Below are positions 9,987 through 20,755 of a stretch of DNA of 41,157 bases, piece after piece; the stretch's first letter is position 1; each line of letters starts with the position of its first letter. The notes under the pieces are model-generated. The model was not told the origin of the DNA. It made no database searches and saw only the letters and a program-made list of their open reading frames with translations. Position numbers and translations under genes: made by a program. The DNA comes from Coemansia sp. RSA 1804. Lineage: Eukaryota > Kickxellomycota > Kickxellomycetes > Kickxellales > Kickxellaceae. The stretch covers positions 1 to 41,157 of the forward strand of contig JANBTH010000066.1 in assembly GCA_027578815.1 (NCBI GenBank), written 5' to 3'.

Positions 9987-10553
9987 CTAAATGGAGCCAA
10001 AGGATGCAAAGTCCTGCACCCAGTACCCGCTACTTACGCCAACGCCCATGTACTGGATCTTTGGGTGGAGGATGTTTGCCAAATGGCCAGGGGAAGAAGC
10101 CCAAGCATCGATGATTTCCTTTTCGCCGGCAATACCAGCGCCCACATTCTCGGCAAGCACTCTGAAGCCGTGCCAGGGGGTGCTACTCCGTGCGGCAATT
10201 CGGTTGGCCAGAAGACCGCCGGTGTCCGCATGGGTTACCACCTTGAAGGAGGCCTGGAACTTGGCGTGGTTCTGTGCCACGCTGAGCAGCGCATCGTGGT
10301 ACTCGAGAGCACCAAGGTCGTGGGTCTGGCGGAGTTTGTTGACTAGCTCAAGCATTGTGGTTTTGTTGTAGGTGTTGACGTTGCTTGCGTAGGGAAAGCG
10401 TATCACCGAGTACCCTGCCTGCTGCGTGTCGATTGTTGGCCACACATCTTTTGCTACACCTGTTGTGGCAGAAAGCAGTGCAGCAGACGCTACAGATCCC
10501 AGAAAGACAGATCCAGCTCCAATTACTTGAAGCACCACCAATGCGAAGTGCAT
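9987..10553 (-). CDS. Secreted CAP/SCP/PR-1 domain protein
   Basis: 188 residues. A hydrophobic N-terminus (FALVVLQVIGAGSVFLGSVA) is a signal peptide with likely cleavage near residue 24. The CAP fold follows: the helix with LVNKLRQTHDLGALEYHDAL and AQNHAKF, then HAD, LAENVGAG, the block SPGHLANIL, and the end strand MGVGVSSGYWVQDFASF. The family (yeast Pry proteins, plant PR-1, animal CRISPs) binds sterols and other lipids outside the cell. It is close to a minimal CAP domain with no Ser/Thr-rich extension. The start is the first ATG, immediately before the signal peptide. Confidence 0.9.
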   Translation of the reverse strand: MHFALVVLQVIGAGSVFLGSVASAALLSATTGVAKDVWPTIDTQQAGYSVIRFPYASNVNTYNKTTMLELVNKLRQTHDLGALEYHDALLSVAQNHAKFQASFKVVTHADTGGLLANRIAARSSTPWHGFRVLAENVGAGIAGEKEIIDAWASSPGHLANILHPKIQYMGVGVSSGYWVQDFASFGSI

Positions 10554-11176
10554 GTTATCTCGAGTTTCAGTTGTTTGAGATGTTGTTTACAAATACATTA
10601 TTGGTATTTTAGAAAGACTAGAATGCTAATGGTTGGATGCGGAGTGCTTTTATGTTTTTATGTCAAATATTCGTGACATTTATTCTGTATTTGTACTCGA
10701 TTAGACACATCAAACTCTGTTTTTTAAAAGGGTTTTCGTCTAATTAATGCAGTTGTTATTAACACTGCTTTATATCTATCTGAATAGAAAACTCTATTCA
10801 ATGTTTAATTACCATAGATTAATACCCTAATGCAATGAGAAGTATAGCTAAACGAATATATTACAATTGACTGACATTATCAATCCATTGGGAATGTAAA
10901 GAGATGACTCAAGAATAGTGCTAAACCTTCAGTGATTTTAAATAAAACAACCATATTTCATTATTATTGATTTGTAAACGACCAGGAGGCTTCCAACATT
11001 TATTATTGCTCATTTTCTTTTTCTAGTATATAAATTAGTAACACGTAAGCATAACAGTCATTTTTGTTTTTTGCTGTGTTGAATTGAATTAGAAGCAATG
11101 GTGATGATATTATATTGTGGATTACGTATAAAAACTGATAACAGTGTAACAATAAAGCTAAGCTAAAAGCTAGTTA
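10554..11176. other. A/T-rich spacer
   Basis: Promoter side of the CAP gene. Strongly A/T-rich with stops in every frame; no gene or repeat seen. Confidence 0.45.
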
Positions 11177-11290
11177 TTAGTTTGTGCACAACGGATCGTT
11201 CCTGGTGCTTCTACAGTCACGTGTATCTGAGCTATGTGCTAGCCCAATGGCAGCAATAAGGATAGCTGTTGCTAGTCGAGCGAAATACAT
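11177..11290 (-). CDS. Possible tiny secreted peptide (37 residues)
   Basis: An ATG at 11288-11290 opens a 37-codon frame to TAA at 11177-11179. It begins MYFARLATAILIAAIGLA, a textbook signal peptide (one Arg, then a 12-residue hydrophobic core, then small residues), and ends with a polar tail holding two Cys, DCRSTRNDPLC, that could pair. Codon composition is richer in GC than the surrounding DNA. It could be a complete small secreted peptide or the first exon of a longer one. No family is recognised, and chance cannot be excluded at this length. Confidence 0.35.
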   Translation of the reverse strand: MYFARLATAILIAAIGLAHSSDTRDCRSTRNDPLCTN

Positions 11291-12508
11291 GTTTACGAGA
11301 CTGAAGTGCAGAGCTGTTTTTGACAGGCAGAGTAGTATGGGCGTTTGATGGTCTTTACACTGATAGAAAGAGAAAGGCTAATACAAACATATCCAAGCAA
11401 TTAGTATGCAAATTATATTTGTCAAGAAAAAAGTGGTATGAATAACTGCACCAAAGTGTAATATCAAAGTAAAGCATGGAGGCAAAACAGGGAAACTCCT
11501 AGAGTTTAAATAACAAACCAAAAAACAGAATCCTTTTTATTCAAATGTCAATGCGAGGAGTAGAATGATATAGGAAAATACCAATATAACCACCTTTTTC
11601 ATCTTGCTCCCTCTTTTTCACTAATAAACAATTTATACCTCCACGGATGGTAACCTTTTTTGCTCGTGCATGTCATTCATCTGTCTCTTACGTCTATACG
11701 ACCATTTTTTATCATCCAGCCTATGCTGCAACTTGACCGTCCCCCAAAAACCATTGTTATTTTTATAATAAAAAAAAGCGGTAGACTCATTCTTTTACCA
11801 TTGCAATTTACACAGTGCACTATTCAGAGCACCGGGTGAGGTTCTATTAGTAATTTATTGTGCCAGATATTGCGCGTACAGATAAAAAAAAGCTACATTC
11901 AATGCAAAATGCAACAATTGTAAATGACATCACGCTAGTCCTGTTTGAAAGTGGACTGTGGCGTACAAAGTATATTGTATTTTTTTTTACCTCATCTAAA
12001 TGAAAAGAACTACAGACTAACAAAAACATACAGCACAGTACCAACAAATGACAGCTATAGGCTTTTCTTATAATAAATGCCTTGTCAATCAGAAAGCCTC
12101 CTCCAGTCAGATAAATTATTTACTTGTTGGTTGTTGCTCGGTAACGCTCTTTTTCTTCCTTTGTGCCAAGTTGAACAATGTTCTTTCCTTTATTTCTATT
12201 CTCCATTACCTCGTATGGGCTGAAAGAAAACCCCTCTCAAGCACCGTGGACACGGGTAGCAATGGCCGACGCAGGCTGAGGGTTTTTTCTTGACACTTTA
12301 GAATGGCAGAAAAGTATTCAAAGTATACAGCGTTAGCATACAGGTACAGATGCCGACACAGATAGCCATTTGGATTGGAAGTACACTGAATGCAGTAGAG
12401 GTGAACAAGTTTGTTGTTTGTTAATGTTGCTATTGTTGTACAAAGTAGGTAGAATAACAGAATATAAGTGTGGTCTTATTCCATATGTGTTCCGCTTGCT
12501 CGGAAGCC
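11291..12508. other. A/T-rich spacer and 3' flank of the F-box WD40 gene
   Basis: Mostly A/T-rich with short ORFs. A plus-strand frame at 12048-12293 (81 residues) has an ATG but no recognisable feature. The right end is presumably the 3' UTR of the minus-strand gene ending at 12509. Confidence 0.4.
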
Positions 12509-14989
12509 TCAGCATGCTTCAGACTCGCGCAGATGCCTGTTGCTGAAATCGAAAACACGCGCGTTGCCGTCGTTGTCGCCCAGAATGATACGGGTGTCGC
12601 TGATGGCCACGCAGTTTATGGCGGCCTGTGTTGGCTGCAGCGTAAACAGACAAGAGTGGCTGGTTGTGTCCCAGACTTTGAGGGTGCCGTCGTTGGAGCC
12701 TGACACAATCCTCAGCGCATCAAAGGTCATGGACCAGATCCCCTCCACATGACCAAAGATGGTGTCGAGACACTCGCCGGTGTCGATGTCCCACACGCGC
12801 ATTGTGCTGTCCAGTGATCCAGTAATCATGAACGGCCGCGCCGGTGTCTCGCAGCTGCTGGTGACGCCGCCGCTGATGCCGCCCAGCGATGTCCGCTGCA
12901 GGGGCCGTCTGCCGCGCTGCAGGTCTCTGCCACGCCCTGCCACCGCTGGCATGCGACTTGACAGTTGCAGCGACTGCACGTGATGCGAGTGGCCCGCGTA
13001 GGTGCGCACACACCGTCTCTGATCCAGATCCCAACGCTTGACAAGCATGTCGTCCGAGCACGAAAACAGCGTGTTTTCTCCATAAAGCCGCACTGTGTTG
13101 ACCCAGTCGGTGTGGCCAGTCAGCGTGAAGCTGGTCATCTTTGCAATGTTGAACACCCGGATCGTGCCGTTCTCGCCACCAACAACCAGCGTCCCGTGCT
13201 GCTGGTGCAGCGATATCACTCCGCCGTCTTCAAACACGCGCAGCGTGCGGATACATGTGCCTTCGCGGTAGTTCCAGATCCTCACTGTGCCATCCAGCGA
13301 CCCGCTGAATAGCTTGCAGTCGTCAAACTCCACCACTCGCACCGGCATCGTGTGGCCTGTGAGCTCAGACACAAGCCCGAGGCTGTCGGCTTCCCACACA
13401 CGCACCTTGCTGTCGTAGGACCCTGTGATAATAAACTCGTCGTTGAACTGTGCGCAAAGGATGCCATCGGCATGAGCTGGAATGCGCGACTCGTGATAGC
13501 GGAACTTGCGCCAGTTGTTGGCAATTATCTGGCGCTCTGCAAAGACCTCCTTCCAGGGACGCCGATGCGCCTTGTGGTCGCTGCTACCGCTGCTGCTGCT
13601 GGCGCTTTCTGGGTGAGCATTCGTGATGCCTGTGGCACTGCTGTTGACGCTGCATCCGCCGTCGCTCGCATTGCCGCTTTCGACGGTACTCGCAAGAAGG
13701 CTCCGTCCATGCTGAAATGTTCCAGATGTTAGTGGCGACAACTGTGCATCCTCTGCCAATCTCTGTTCCAGCTGCTGCCGCTGCTGCATGAGTTGGTCGG
13801 CGTTCTGTGGAGCACACACGCTGCTAACCAGAGCTACTTCCATATCTGAAGGGTTGATTAGCGATGACACTGGTATCATGTTTCTGCTCTGGGTGCTGCT
13901 ACCAATGCCGGTCTGCTGGCTTGTGTAGCCAAGATCAATGTTAGGCAGTGCTAGCCGTCCTGCCGAATCGCCCAGCGCGTCCGGTACACGAAGCGCAGAG
14001 CTGTACATGGCCTCAGCCAAACGAGCAACAGAACCGCCTGCACCCATGGCGGCTGGCGGAAGCGTGGTCACTGGAGATGCCGAAACCAAATAGTTGCCAT
14101 AGACATGGCCTGCCATCTGCAGTTCCATGCCATTGCGACTGGCGCCTGCTGAGGAAGTGGCGTTTGTGGCAAGCATCAATGCGCGACGAGCAGTAGCTTC
14201 GTAAACACGCCGGCTTGTCTTGTCAAGCAAAGGCAATCCCCATCCGCACTTTTTGCAAACCTTGTCAATGTGCTGAGCACACATGCGGTGCCAAAGCCTA
14301 TCGTCGTTGGCTAGCCCCGCCCATGTACGCGACACCTGCGACGCCTGGCAAAGCGTCTTTGCATCGAGGTACGAGAGGATAAGCAGTGAAATATCATGGG
14401 GCAAAGCTGCCAGATAGTCCACGCGTAGCTGTTGGGGCACAACATTGTTGAGGTAAGAGAGCTGCGGTATGCAGCACAGATTCACAATCCCCTGGAGAAT
14501 CAGTAACCGCTGCTCTGCAGGCTCCGATGCAAATGCCTGCCAAATACTGCTGATCTTTGACTGTGCTGCAGGAGACAGTGCCTGCAGTGATGACTGCAGC
14601 TCGCGCTGTCTAGAATCACACTCTGCCAAATAGACTTTTGCCGAATGCCGATAACATCGCCCGCCAAACGCAGGGTACTTTTTCAACGAAAGGATTTCTA
14701 ACTCTGCCTGTGACGACATATCGTCGATATACTCCGAAAAGCTGCGTTTTTTCCCACACGATGGTCCTCTTTTCTCCTTTCTTGCATCTGTGCTGTGGTT
14801 GTCCTCACTGCTGCCGTTGTTGTTGTTGCTGGAATGCATTTGTAGACGCCCCTGGATATCGTGAGAAACACTCATGTCATTTGATATGCTGCTGATGCGT
14901 GTATCCTGCGTGGTGGCCATAGGATACTCCGAAGTGTCGGCTTGTGAGTTTGCGTCTGTCACAAAGGGCGTAAGTGCTGAGGAGCTCAT
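12509..14989 (-). CDS. MET30: F-box/WD40 SCF substrate receptor, Met30/sconB-like
   Basis: 826 residues, no intron seen. The F-box lies at about 191-235 (LPHDISLLILSYLDAKTLCQ), followed by HIDKVCKKCGWGLPLL, a block typical of the Met30/sconB/Pop group. After a low-complexity Ser/Ala/Met-rich linker (about 265-465) comes RPWKEVFAERQIIANNWRKF and then a WD40 propeller to the C-terminus, with blades ending RVWE, RIWN, RVFN, KRWD, RVWD, KVWD and RVFD. Such proteins bridge Skp1/cullin to phosphorylated or metabolite-controlled targets; Met30/sconB represses sulfur assimilation and controls the cell cycle. The blade IFGHVEGIW favours Met30/sconB over Cdc4. Oddity: a basic Arg/Gly-rich insert of about 45 residues between two late blades. 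The start is the first ATG. Confidence 0.85.
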   Translation of the reverse strand: MSSSALTPFVTDANSQADTSEYPMATTQDTRISSISNDMSVSHDIQGRLQMHSSNNNNGSSEDNHSTDARKEKRGPSCGKKRSFSEYIDDMSSQAELEILSLKKYPAFGGRCYRHSAKVYLAECDSRQRELQSSLQALSPAAQSKISSIWQAFASEPAEQRLLILQGIVNLCCIPQLSYLNNVVPQQLRVDYLAALPHDISLLILSYLDAKTLCQASQVSRTWAGLANDDRLWHRMCAQHIDKVCKKCGWGLPLLDKTSRRVYEATARRALMLATNATSSAGASRNGMELQMAGHVYGNYLVSASPVTTLPPAAMGAGGSVARLAEAMYSSALRVPDALGDSAGRLALPNIDLGYTSQQTGIGSSTQSRNMIPVSSLINPSDMEVALVSSVCAPQNADQLMQQRQQLEQRLAEDAQLSPLTSGTFQHGRSLLASTVESGNASDGGCSVNSSATGITNAHPESASSSSGSSDHKAHRRPWKEVFAERQIIANNWRKFRYHESRIPAHADGILCAQFNDEFIITGSYDSKVRVWEADSLGLVSELTGHTMPVRVVEFDDCKLFSGSLDGTVRIWNYREGTCIRTLRVFEDGGVISLHQQHGTLVVGGENGTIRVFNIAKMTSFTLTGHTDWVNTVRLYGENTLFSCSDDMLVKRWDLDQRRCVRTYAGHSHHVQSLQLSSRMPAVAGRGRDLQRGRRPLQRTSLGGISGGVTSSCETPARPFMITGSLDSTMRVWDIDTGECLDTIFGHVEGIWSMTFDALRIVSGSNDGTLKVWDTTSHSCLFTLQPTQAAINCVAISDTRIILGDNDGNARVFDFSNRHLRESEAC

Positions 14990-16377
14990 CCCAAGGTCTG
15001 CTGGTTTAGAAGGTATTGCACTGGAGGATAGGGTAATTGTGCCAGGTGTTTCGGAGCCTCTGATAGCGGCGCAAGGGTTTGTGTCTGCGGGTGTAGTGAT
15101 ACTGATGTTGTTGTTGTTGCTGGAGAAGACAGGCTATAGAGAACCCAGTGCCATTCCTCAGCACCAATAACAAAGTAAGCGAAATTATATAGAAATGAGA
15201 AAAAAAGCAATTGAAACAAGCAATATTTATAATGGTATAGCAGCGCTTGAAGCAAAAAGGGGGAAAGGAATGTATAGGGGGGAGGAGTAGAAGGAAGAGG
15301 AAAAAGTCAAGTGCAGTATAGAGCGTTCACAAGGAGCCAAGCGGTGGTGAATTGAACGCCAACTATAGAGAAAGAAGAAACAAGAAGAATAAGAAAAGCT
15401 ATAAAGCAAAAGAAATGAGCAAGGAGGAAATTCAAAAAGACCCAAGCCTTTGTTGCCTCCAGATAATGGCTATTTTATTCGACAAATAGAAATGAAAAGG
15501 GCAGAAAAGTAAAATAATGCGGCGCACAATCCATTACTTTTTATTTCCGTTGGTGAATTTTCTCCCCGTGCTCTTTTTTCTTCTACTTTTTGTCACGATT
15601 GGATGGCCAACAAGAAAGAAGAATGGAAAATGGCAATTCAGGACGAGCTTTTGCGCCAGCAGCAAGTATCTTTTTTTTTCTCCTTTCTCTTCCCCACCAT
15701 CGCCTCCCATCAGCCCTCATTTTCCGAAATGTGCTGCTTTGATTGGGCAGCGTCGGGATAGGCTTTGCGTCTTTGTGGGCTGGAATGGCGACATGCTTTT
15801 TTTTCCTCTTCTTTTCCCAACCCACTTTCCCTTTTTTTCCCCCAGGATTGTGGTTCAGACCAAAATGAACAATAACAAGTACTGCTTTGGCGAATGTATC
15901 CAAAACCGCATAATCCCTTGCTTTCCACTGCTGGTTAGGGAGGCTTTTGGCGCTCAGCATTTCTATTTACTCCATCGATTAGGCAAGCAATGTTTCCTTT
16001 TGCGTATTTCGGAGTTTAGGACACACCAGCATCTCTGCTAGGTTCATTACACTTTGAAAAACAAAAAACATAGGCTAGAAAATGCCTTGCCCGGCTCCGG
16101 CATGGCTAGAGTTTTCTTTCTTTTGCCGTATCTTCATTTGCGGGTGACAAGAATCAGTCGGATGTCGTCCGTTGGATTCACGCGACAGAATGTCGTCAAC
16201 GGAGTTTCTGACAAATCCATCACAGACTTGCCCAGCACCTCTGTCTCGTCTACAGTATAAACAGCGAAGAGTTCATGTGCTGTGTGCCCAGTATTTCGTG
16301 TGCTTGTGTGTGTGTTTAGTGGATAGAAATTTCATCATTACCAGAAGCGTGAAAGGAAAAAAGAGCGTGTGTCTCTT
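14990..16377. other. Gene-free spacer between the Met30-like gene and the Efm3-like gene
   Basis: Promoter and 5' UTR of the minus-strand Met30-like gene, then A/G- and T/C-rich tracts, then the 3' flank of the Efm3-like gene. A plus-strand frame at 15517-16041 is long (174 residues) but only because of pyrimidine-rich low-complexity DNA read as Phe/Leu/Pro/Ser; I do not regard it as a gene. Confidence 0.45.
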
Positions 16378-17982
16378 TCATTTGTTACGATTACACTTTA
16401 TAAAAATATTCAAAACCAAAAGAATGGCCTCATATTTGCGGACTCTTCCGCCATCTCCTTTCAGATACTGCGCAAGCATGAGACTTGTTTGTCAAAGCCA
16501 CCAAAATAAACCAATAACCAAAAACACGACAACAACAGCAAGACAAAAACAAGTTTTTCTTTTAATAAGCCTACCTATTAGTTGGAGAAATAGCGCAAAT
16601 GTTTCTGGATTGCGAAATGCCGCCGTGATATATGCAACCTGCTGCGATGATACGACGATTGTTTTGAGCGCTCCGACAAGCAAGGGCACAATGGTAGGAT
16701 CATACAGCTACAAGTGATATTACAATTGGAAGAAAAAATGAATCATGATAGGATCAACGGAGTGTTGGCAAACGGACAAAATCAATTTTCATCTTGTGAA
16801 GGTGAATTAAAAAAAAGCCAGATGGCTGTATAAATAGTACTTACTATGTCCGACCCAATAATCACATCCACATCTTTAGAAATCCTAGCACACTCATCGG
16901 TGTCTTCCCAGTCCAAATCAGCCACCTCGATCTTGTCCATGATCGATGGATTAATCTTCCGGTTTTCTTCAAGAGTGTAGAGCACGTTCCCATTAAAATC
17001 TGTGCACAGCACGCTTGCCGCACCCATGGTCGCACATGTGAATCCCGCCAACCCGCATCCCGAACCGAGCTCAATGACGTTTTTATCACGAATAATATCT
17101 ACATTTTGCAAAGATAAAAAAATGGGAAAAAATGACATGTACAGTATCTGTTAGTATTATATCCAAATGGCAGGTCAGACAGGCTGAAGGAGAAAGAGAA
17201 TATAAAATGAAAAAAGGGTTCTGAACAATCCTTCTTTTTCACAACCACCATTGTTTTGCTCATGTTTCTGTCTTTACCTGGATGCTGAACAAAAAAGTCC
17301 GACAAAAAAAGCCCAGCTTCCCAAGTCAGTAGCCCCGTGGTTCCCTGCGAAATCATAAGCTGGTGTTCGTGGAGCACGATCCGCGTATACTGCTCCTTGT
17401 CCAGCGTGTACGTCTTGTAACACATTCCACTGTCCATGATTGACATGTTCGTGGTGGCCGATAGCGACACGTAAAACTCTATCATCTCGTCATCCAGCTC
17501 GTACTCGGACATGCTTTCTATCTTTTCAACGTATTTTCTTAGAAACTGCACAATGTACCTGTTCGATGGGCTGTGTGCTATTGTGTTCTCGTGGAATATA
17601 ATTGTCTTCATCACGTCCCCCTGCACTCGCGTGCACCCTAGGAGCCTTGTGTTTTCCTCCTGCTCCATCCCCGCTGTGGTCCAGTCGCCCTATTACTTCA
17701 ACAACCTCCCATTTTGAGAGAATTCGGGGGGTTCTTGCACATATTTAGCAATTTGTAAGTAAGACAACAACAGCAGGTATGACCGTTGTCGTTGGCTTTA
17801 TAGCAATGGTGGCTTGGAACCAGCACGGTATTACCACCATCCCATCTAACAACCATTTATTTACTCACCCATACGAATAGGCGAAGAGGAACCATCTGCC
17901 AGAACTGCTTCCGCATGCTAGCTACAAGCGCATCGTGCTCGTCATACGTTGCGCTCTTGCAGATCACGCACTTTTGGTCCAT
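16378..17982 (-). CDS. EFM3: Protein-lysine methyltransferase of the Efm3/FAM86 (EEF2KMT) family, five exons
   Basis: Reconstructed on the minus strand from exons 17982-17869, 17689-17278, 17098-16845, 16707-16575 and 16457-16378, joined by GT-AG introns of 179, 179, 137 and 117 bases; 330 residues, close to the human enzyme. The family trimethylates a lysine of elongation factor 2. Visible blocks: MRKQFWQMVPLRLFVW, FLRKYVEKIE, ISQGTTGLLTWEAGLFLSDF, the SAM-binding motif VIELGSGCGLAG, an acidic DLDWED, IIGSDI joined to LYDPTIVPLLVGALK, and AFRNPETFALF. Every junction keeps frame. Exon 5 is the weakest call: it gives a C-terminus with RKYEAILLVLNI, and an acceptor 9 bases upstream would give a shorter end. 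A pyrimidine-rich CCAG just before the first ATG may be the acceptor of a 5' intron. Confidence 0.8.
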
Positions 17983-18446
17983 TACACGCGCTGGCAAAGA
18001 GAAAGGAAATAAGGAACGAAAGGAGAGAAAGGCTCACCAGAGTATTGACTTTACAAACTAGTACAAAGCTTGAGTCAAGTAGAATAAAAAATGCTATATA
18101 TAATCTGGAAACTATGTGCTGATCATCTCCAAATACAAAAATAAAACAAGGTAAATGAAACAAGAAAAAAAATTTCTCTCAGTAAACAACAATCGAGCAT
18201 TATCGGGCAATTGGGGGGCTTTTTCTATTCGCCATATTTCCACAAGTATGGGAAATAAAAGATACAGGCGAGTTTTTAGAACACCTTGCTTCCAACACTG
18301 CGAATTCTAGAACGAAAAGAAAGGAAAAGGAAAAAACAATATGCATGTTTCATGGAACCACGTCAAAAAAAGAAAACTTTTAGAAAAAAGAGAGAAATGA
18401 CATGATTACGAAAGAGGGGGGGGGGAAGGGAAGAGATAGGGTGTAT
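17983..18446. other. Spacer between the Efm3-like gene and eRF1
   Basis: Both flanking genes are on the minus strand, so this holds the eRF1 3' UTR and the Efm3-like promoter. Pyrimidine-rich sequence ending CCAG immediately before the ATG suggests a 5' UTR intron. Nothing else seen. Confidence 0.4.
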
Positions 18447-19930
18447 TTAGAAGTAGTATTTGTCATCGTCAGACTCTTCATCGGAACCGTCAGAGTCATA
18501 GTAGAGATCTTCGTTGTCGGCACCAGCCAGCTGGGAGACATCAAGCTGCCAGCGAAGCAGACCACCCATGCCACCAAAACCCTTGACAAACTGGGAGCCC
18601 TCCTGGGAGCGATCGGTGATGAACTCCAGAGCGGCACCCTTCTGCTTGTATATCTCGGCCAACCACTCAAGCAACGGGCCCTCGGACACCAGGTTAAGGT
18701 CGGCACCAGTGGTGTTGTCCAGAAAGTTGGAGCGATCGGCCTCCTGCTCCGGAGTGAGATACCGCTCAATCTCGCTGCCCTCGGCATCGGTGAACACATA
18801 CCGCTTGACGTCCAGATTCTCCCAGACAATCAGCGTCTCCACGGCACCAGCATCAAGGGCCCGCAGCGTGTCTGTCACGCCATAGACAATCTTGCCGGTG
18901 TCCTGGGCAATCTCCTCAAAGTACTTGTTGATGAGTCTTTGCTCCTGGACAAACTTGACGTTGGACAGCGCCTCCTGCGAAAGATTGATCGCCTGGTCGA
19001 ATCCATTCTCGCCTCCGTACGACACATCAACGGTCTTGATGACTTTGGCAGCAAGGCGCGGATCAAACAGATCGGATTTCGCCAAGTCGTTCTTAAACTC
19101 CGCAGAACCGGCCAGGATAAGACCAGCAACGTTGGCCTTGTCGTTGGTGATAAAGAGCTGGACGGCGGTCTCGGCAACCTTGCGCACGTAGTGGTGGCGC
19201 TTTTCCTCGCGGATACGGCCAAAACGCTGCGCAGACTGACCACCACGACCGTGCTTCTTTGGAAGATCCACAGTAAAGTACTGCAGAACCTCGCGGATGT
19301 TCCCGCTCAGCGCACCAAAGAGACTGCCGTTACCGTCCATGACGATGAACCCGAATCTGCTGTCCGCATGGAGCAGCTCCTCCAGGGCCTCCACATGGAA
19401 CTTGTTATCGCAGAGGTAAAGGGACGTGTTGATCGGCTTGAACGGCTCAAAATCAATGTTCACCTTCTTTTCTTTGTTCTCGTCGGTGAGAATGGTTCCA
19501 CAGTAGAGAACCAGGCCGTTGGGCGGCGTCCTCGTGTACAGCTTGAGTCTCTGCTGCGTCGAGGTAATGGCTGACAGCACCGAGAGCCTGTTCACGCGGG
19601 ACTTTATGTTGGACGCCGTACCGTACTCGTTGGTAAGCATACCGGTAATCCGCGATATCTGGTCTTTGGGTGGAATGACAAGCGAAATCATCGATGTTCC
19701 ATTTCTAAATACGTCTGACAGAACAAATGCAAGTAGACCAAAGAAGAGGAATTCAATTTGTGATTTAGCTAACAGCGGTTTCCTTTTTTTTACCTATTTA
19801 ACCTGCTACTGGATTTGCATTTTGCTTGTTAATGAACTTACCCCCTGGCTGCTGCCAAGCTCTTGATGAGCTTCTTCATCTTCCACAGCTCGACATGCTG
19901 GTCAACTTCGTCGGTAGCGGCACTGCTCAT
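18447..19930 (-). CDS. SUP45: Eukaryotic peptide chain release factor 1 (eRF1/Sup45), two exons
   Basis: Exon 1 is 19930-19842 and exon 2 19704-18447, with a 137-base GTAAGT...TTTAG intron that splits a Gly codon; 448 residues, close to the 437 of the human protein. eRF1 recognises all three stop codons in the ribosomal A site and triggers peptide release together with eRF3. Domain 1 carries NIKS (62-65) and YLCDNKF (126-132), the stop-codon recognition elements; domain 2 carries GRGGQ with GGQ at 184-186, which promotes hydrolysis; domain 3 ends in an acidic tail (SDGSDEESDDDKYYF). The start MSSAATDEVDQHVELWKMKK agrees with the family, confirming exon 1. All key residues are conserved, consistent with standard stop-codon use. 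Confidence 0.97.
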
Positions 19931-20755
19931 GATTACAACCTTTGCCTTACTTTTTTCTTTTAAATAAGTATAGAAGCGATATGATAAAGTATGAAGACGA
20001 AAAGAGCAAAATAATGAAAGGCGAAAAAGAGAAAGAAAAAGAAAAAAAAGAAATTTCGTCTACACTAAAAGAAATTTAAAGAAAAAATAATTTCGTTGGG
20101 GAGGAAAACCCAATTAGTTGAACAAGAAAAACGAGGACTTTGCATTCCATTGAGCGTCTGAGAATAAAGACGACACCACCTTTTTTTAGCGGTGTCGGAC
20201 ACATTGAGCTTGATAGTGGTACTGCGATTCTTTACTAGAAAATTTTTATTTCTGTGGTTGCAGATATATGCATATATACGCATTTCTCTCAAGTCGGCCA
20301 GAAACTATAGCCTAGCATAACTCATGAGGCCACAAATTATGTGGAAGAAACAAACATGTTTTCTTTCTGTCTTGGTTTAACGTTTCTTAGCGGTTGAAGC
20401 TGTTTCCGTCTACAGTTTAGAGCCAGAACGTACTGGATCCAAATATATGTTTCTATCTACCAGCAGCCAAGTAGGTTGGATCATTTGAAAACACCAAAGT
20501 TCCATGCAACGCTTTTGATCCCAAAACACATGATCTGATTGGTCTGATCTGCCGCCTAATCCGCTGGCAAATTGTGCGTTGATCGCCAGCGATAACAATA
20601 ATAATGCCACCTCTTCCTTCGGCTTTCCCAGCCCTGGTTGCTTTTGCTTTCCATTCTTTCTTCGGTATATCCCTTTTCCCGCTTTTCCTGGATTAAAGTC
20701 TAGAATCGTGAGATTCGTATTCACATAGATAGCTAGCCGCATATAAGAAGGGGGA
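19931..20755. other. Shared promoter region of eRF1 and the complex I 30 kDa subunit
   Basis: Head-to-head spacer. It holds an A/G-rich tract near 20000-20090, a CCAAT-type element in reverse (GATTGG, near 20537), and a TATA-like ATATAAG shortly before the start at 20756. No RNA gene or repeat seen. Confidence 0.4.

Noticed and set aside
12048..12293. 81-codon ATG frame
   Set aside because: A/T-rich composition, no motif, and next to many stops; no support beyond length.
15517..16041. 174-codon plus-strand frame with hydrophobic segments
   Set aside because: Pyrimidine-rich low-complexity DNA read as Phe/Pro/Ser/Leu; no coding bias or motif.
16172..16717. 181-codon plus-strand frame
   Set aside because: It covers exons 4 and 5 of the minus-strand methyltransferase, whose frame is supported by family motifs.
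18402..19574. 390-codon frame on the plus strand
   Set aside because: It is antisense to eRF1, whose conserved motifs are certain. The frame is open only because of the GC-biased third positions of the real gene.
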